From Thuidium tamariscinum (lineage: Eukaryota > Streptophyta > Bryopsida > Hypnales > Thuidiaceae), in the NCBI GenBank assembly GCA_947034885.2, contig OX344749.2:28907501-28971500 (forward strand): 64,000 nt of DNA. The letters are read 5' to 3'. The notes beneath the pieces were generated by a model that searched no databases, was not told where the DNA came from, and saw only the letters and a list, made by a program, of their open reading frames with translations. This document shows, piece after piece, positions 61,086-64,000 of this stretch (positions are counted from its first letter, which is position 1; each line of letters begins with the position of its first letter). Position numbers and translations under genes: made by a program.

Positions 61086-61417
61086 TAAGGTATAAGGCTC
61101 AGTAATCACCCATCTAAGGGCTGAAACTGAATTTGAGAGAGGTGAAACATCTTGAAATATTATTGTAGTGTATTTTCCTTGAAAGACAAGTAGAATTGAC
61201 ATCTGACCCAAGTCATTCCATATTTTTTGGAGCTTCGTGGAATTAGTTGTCAAATTTTGAAGTTCAAAGGGCATTGGGATCTAAAATGGTACTGTGGCTA
61301 AAATATAAACCATCAATACACTGCTGAAAGTGATGAAAAAGCAACATATACAAATACTATACATTTAAGGTAGGGCACCATTTTAGACCCTGCTCTATTT
61401 AAGAGCCTTGTACCTTA
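61086..61417 (-). mobile_element. 332-bp MITE, TAAGGTAGAAGG family, reverse copy
   Basis: Ends TAAGGTATAAGGCTCAGTAAT and ...AAGAGCCTTGTACCTTA. It is the reverse complement of the neighbouring 61437-61767 copy along its whole length; only about 20 bp separates the two. Confidence 0.85.
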
Positions 61418-61436
61418 AACCCATCGTAACATTGAG

Positions 61437-61767
61437 TAAGGTAGAAGGCTTTTAAATGGAGCGGGTTCTAATATGGTGCCCTATGTTAAATGTATAGTAC
61501 TTGTACATGTTTCTTTTTCATAGCCTTCAGCAGTGTATTGATAGTGTACATTTTAGCTAGGGCACCATTTTAGAACCCTATGCCCTTTCAACTTCAAAAT
61601 TTGATAACTAATTCAAAAAAGCTCAAAAAAATATGAAACGACTTGGGTTAGATGTCAATTCTACTTGTTTTTCAAGGAAAATTTACTGAAAAATATTTCT
61701 AGAAGTTTTACCTCTGTGAAATTCTGTTTCAGCCCTTAGATGGTCATTTATAGGACCTCTTACCTTA
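61437..61767 (+). mobile_element. 331-bp MITE, TAAGGTAGAAGG family, copy 3
   Basis: Ends TAAGGTAGAAGGCTTTTAAAT and ATTTATAGGACCTCTTACCTTA. Same length as 44885-45215 and highly similar throughout. Together with 61086-61417 it forms a head-to-head pair of inverted elements. Confidence 0.85.
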
Positions 61768-63275
61768 GGACGTTGTGGCTTTGCCTTCTCTCTCCAGTGA
61801 AGGGCATGGCATATTCCACATCCAACAGCCTCTCCATCCTCCACATGTCCACTTACTTCAGTAGTTATTGATAAAACTATTGTTGGGATGTCGAATATTT
61901 CACACCTTCCAGAAGGTAGAGCCACACAATGCTACTGAATGTTATGATTACGACATTCCACAAATAGAATTTTTGACAATTGGTACTCATTCATTTAAAA
62001 AGCAGTCGAAGAAATGACTGCGAATTTTCCAACAAAAACATAAACACACAGAAAGAAGTTGATGACGGAACATGAACATGGACGTGGTTCCTTTTCCTTT
62101 TCCGGGGACCTGCCTGAACATCCACCACCCATTGTAAAGTTTGATGATTTGGCGTGCGTGCGCAGAACCAAAAGGTAACCGATTTCACGCAAATCACCCC
62201 CAAAAAAATAGAAAAAAAAGTTGCAAAAAAAACATCCAGAAAAAACATGGAAGATGGCAGGAAATCTATGCAATTGTCTGCCATCCAGTGGGGTGCATCA
62301 AAAAGGTTTAATGTTGCCATATGGCAATTGCAATAGTGTTGTACCATTGGTGGGTTATGTGGGAAAGCCTGAAGGGGTAGATATTTGGTCTTTTTAACTT
62401 ATCCCAGGTGGAAGAACACGACAAAAAGGGGCCACGTATACCTGGGTGAGTTCCACTTGGCGTCTTCTGACGGGTGCCAGGTGCCTGGTAGTCGAGGTCG
62501 GGAACTTCGGGGAACGGATGTGGTAGAATTCATTCGAACTTTTGGGAACTTTTGGGAACTTTTGGGGGAACTCTTGGGAACTCTTTCCGAGTTGTGGAGA
62601 GGTCGATGTCAGCGGTTGGGAGCTTGGGGAACGCCACGGACCCCGAGCATGCCTGTTGTCATCCCGGCTCTGCAGCTGAGAAACTCTTCGTACCACAGCA
62701 GCGCCGTCGGTCGCCATAGCCTCAAGACAGAGTTCCATTTGAAGGCCCAATTTGAGGACACTGGAAGCAATTAAAAGCGGGCGCAGGAGTTGGAGTGAGG
62801 GAAGTGGAGAGGAGAGCTTGGGTTTGAGGGAATCGGATTGAGCTTGAGTTCTTGAGAATCGGTCCAGAGAGGAGCGAGAACGAGGACGATCTCCATTCCC
62901 TTGGAAAGCTCGCTGTCGTGAGGCACTTTCTTGGTGTTTGCGGTTGAATTCGCCGTCGACGAGGTGTCGCCAGGCTCTGCATTCTGGAGTTCGTCTCCGG
63001 TTTTGATTCGTCGATAAGACTTTGCTAATTTTTGGAGGAGGGGGTGTTCAATTCGTTAGTCTTGGAGAGGAGGAACGGGAAGCGGGGAAGTGTTTTGGGG
63101 GGATTTTGCGGTGCGAGATCATTTAATGATTTGGTGAAATTCGAGAGGATTAGTAGAGGAGCGAGTCACGATTCGACTGAACCACGTCTTGTGTGGAGGA
63201 GTGTAGAATTTAGTTCAGGGAAACTGAAACGTGATTTGGAGGGAGGATATTTGAATCTCAAGTTTGAATTACCTG
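61768..63275 (+). promoter_or_regulatory. 5' flank and probable leader of the terminal gene
   Basis: Composition shifts from AT-rich to GC-balanced after about 62400. A short array of GGGAACTTTT-type units runs at 62536-62584. From about 62770 the sequence looks like a 5' UTR leading to the ATG at 63276. Open frames here on both strands start without ATG or coding character. Confidence 0.4.
62536..62584 (+). repeat. Short tandem array of (GGGAACTTTT)
   Basis: Four to five copies of a unit of about 10-12 bp, the last ones carrying GGGGGAACTCTTGGGAACTCTT variants, upstream of the terminal gene. Confidence 0.75.
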
Positions 63276-63563
63276 ATGGCGGGAGCGGCGTGCATTTCTT
63301 CGTCGTCTCAGCGTGCAATGATTGGGACGGTAGGAGGAGGTGCAGCATCCTGCACCAGCAGCAGCAGGGCGCAGCAACAACAGCTTGCAATGCCGTCTAG
63401 TTCGTTCCCCGGGGAAGCGGTGTCGCATTTCTTGCATGCGGGGATTGGCATCCCGCTTCGCATTCGAAGCTCTCGCTCCTCGGTCGCGCCGCGTCGACGC
63501 CGGAAGTCGAAGGCTGGCGTACAAGTGGAGTCTGTGCTGGCGGATCTTGCTGAGGAGAATGTG
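63276..63563 (+). CDS. First exon of an unknown, probably plastid-targeted protein (runs past the window)
   Basis: An ATG at 63276 opens a 96-codon exon ending at a GTATGT donor after GAG-AAT-GTG. The peptide is rich in Ser, Ala and Arg with few acids for its first 75 residues (MAGAACISSSSQRAMIGTVG..., then RSSRSSVAPRRRRKSK). This is the usual make-up of a chloroplast transit peptide. It is followed by VQVESVLADLAEEN, which may begin the mature domain. No further exon is evident before the window ends, so the family cannot be told. An overlapping frame in another register lacks an ATG and is less convincing. Confidence 0.5.
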
Positions 63564-64000
63564 GTATGTCGCCTGTTCTTCGTTGCCATGCACTCAATTT
63601 CTCACAAAGTGAGATCGGCAATTGTCTCTCTGGCACTTTGTCTTTTTCTACACGCATCTCTGATTTTATGTTTATTTTTAAGTTATTAGTTTCTTTTTCT
63701 GTTGTAAATGTGCTTTTTATTCTGCCAGGGTTCTATGTTTTAAAATTCTAGGTTCCTGACGCTCAAAATGATATTAGTCCCTTCGTGGCTTCTCCATGCA
63801 TTGATAATTGAAGTCAAGTATGGTTTTATATCGCTCTGAAACCTCTTACTGAGCTTGACAATTTCCTTGGAAATTGGGAGAAAAAAGGTTCCCTGCTGGC
63901 CCTGATCGAGACGTGGTTTCGTTTTTGCGAAGTTCTTTTGGAAAGGGTCCAGTGCTGTGTATTTAACTGTTTGATACGCCACGCGCCGTATTTTGCTATG
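63564..64000 (+). other. Intron 1 of the terminal gene, incomplete
   Basis: T-rich intron-like sequence. An acceptor-like TTCTAG at 63745-63750 is followed by a frame that closes at a stop within about 60 bases, so it is probably not a coding exon of this model. Confidence 0.35.

Noticed and set aside
63032..63400. 122-codon plus-strand frame at the terminal gene
   Set aside because: Starts without an ATG and runs through the more convincing transit-peptide frame in a different register.
1..64000. tRNA, rRNA or CRISPR features
   Set aside because: No cloverleaf with A/B boxes, rRNA signature or regularly spaced repeat array was recognised, and CRISPR is not expected in plant nuclear DNA.

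Overview
The window is nuclear DNA of a land plant. The genes are split by GT-AG introns and encode plant-specific families: a GT92 galactan-synthase-like enzyme, a double-domain DJ-1 protein, a malectin-like LRR receptor kinase, the plastid protein VIPP1/IM30, plant-type MED17 and a DUF7906-type membrane protein. Exons are fairly GC-balanced, while intergenic DNA is very AT-rich and crowded with short inverted-repeat transposons. A bryophyte, perhaps a moss such as Sphagnum, is my best guess. It rests on overall style, not on a diagnostic marker, and I hold it loosely.

Layout. 0-8 kb: a GT92 glycosyltransferase (+) converges on a DJ-1 gene (-) whose last intron holds a short LINE-type insertion. 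8-16.5 kb: no gene, but nested MITEs, TTAA-flanked inverted-repeat elements and a large foldback. 16.8-24 kb: a 15-exon receptor kinase (-) that has lost two catalytic residues and is preceded by a possible uORF. 26.7-27.2 kb: a perfect 172-bp palindrome and another MITE. 28.1-31.7 kb: a VIPP1-like gene (-). 32.7-34.4 kb: a Mutator-like element with long terminal inverted repeats carrying two exon-like fragments of another gene. 36.2-37.2 kb: an intronless 338-aa Arg/Glu-rich coiled-coil ORF (-) standing alone in AT-rich DNA. 40.5-44.4 kb: a secretory type I membrane protein (-) with a C-terminal dilysine signal. 44.6-50.7 kb: repeats, including a MITE split by a second element. 50.9-55.7 kb: MED17 (+). 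57.2-61.8 kb: more MITEs. 63.3 kb to the end: the first exon of a probably plastid-targeted protein (+), cut by the window edge.

The genes look like unrelated housekeeping and signalling loci, not a cluster; nothing suggests an operon-like or biosynthetic grouping. All exon models are derived by hand from reading frame, splice consensus and family knowledge; phases were checked and each complete model sums to an intact frame. The weakest parts are the 5' end of the VIPP1-like gene and one small exon of the receptor kinase. Element boundaries are approximate where termini are degraded.
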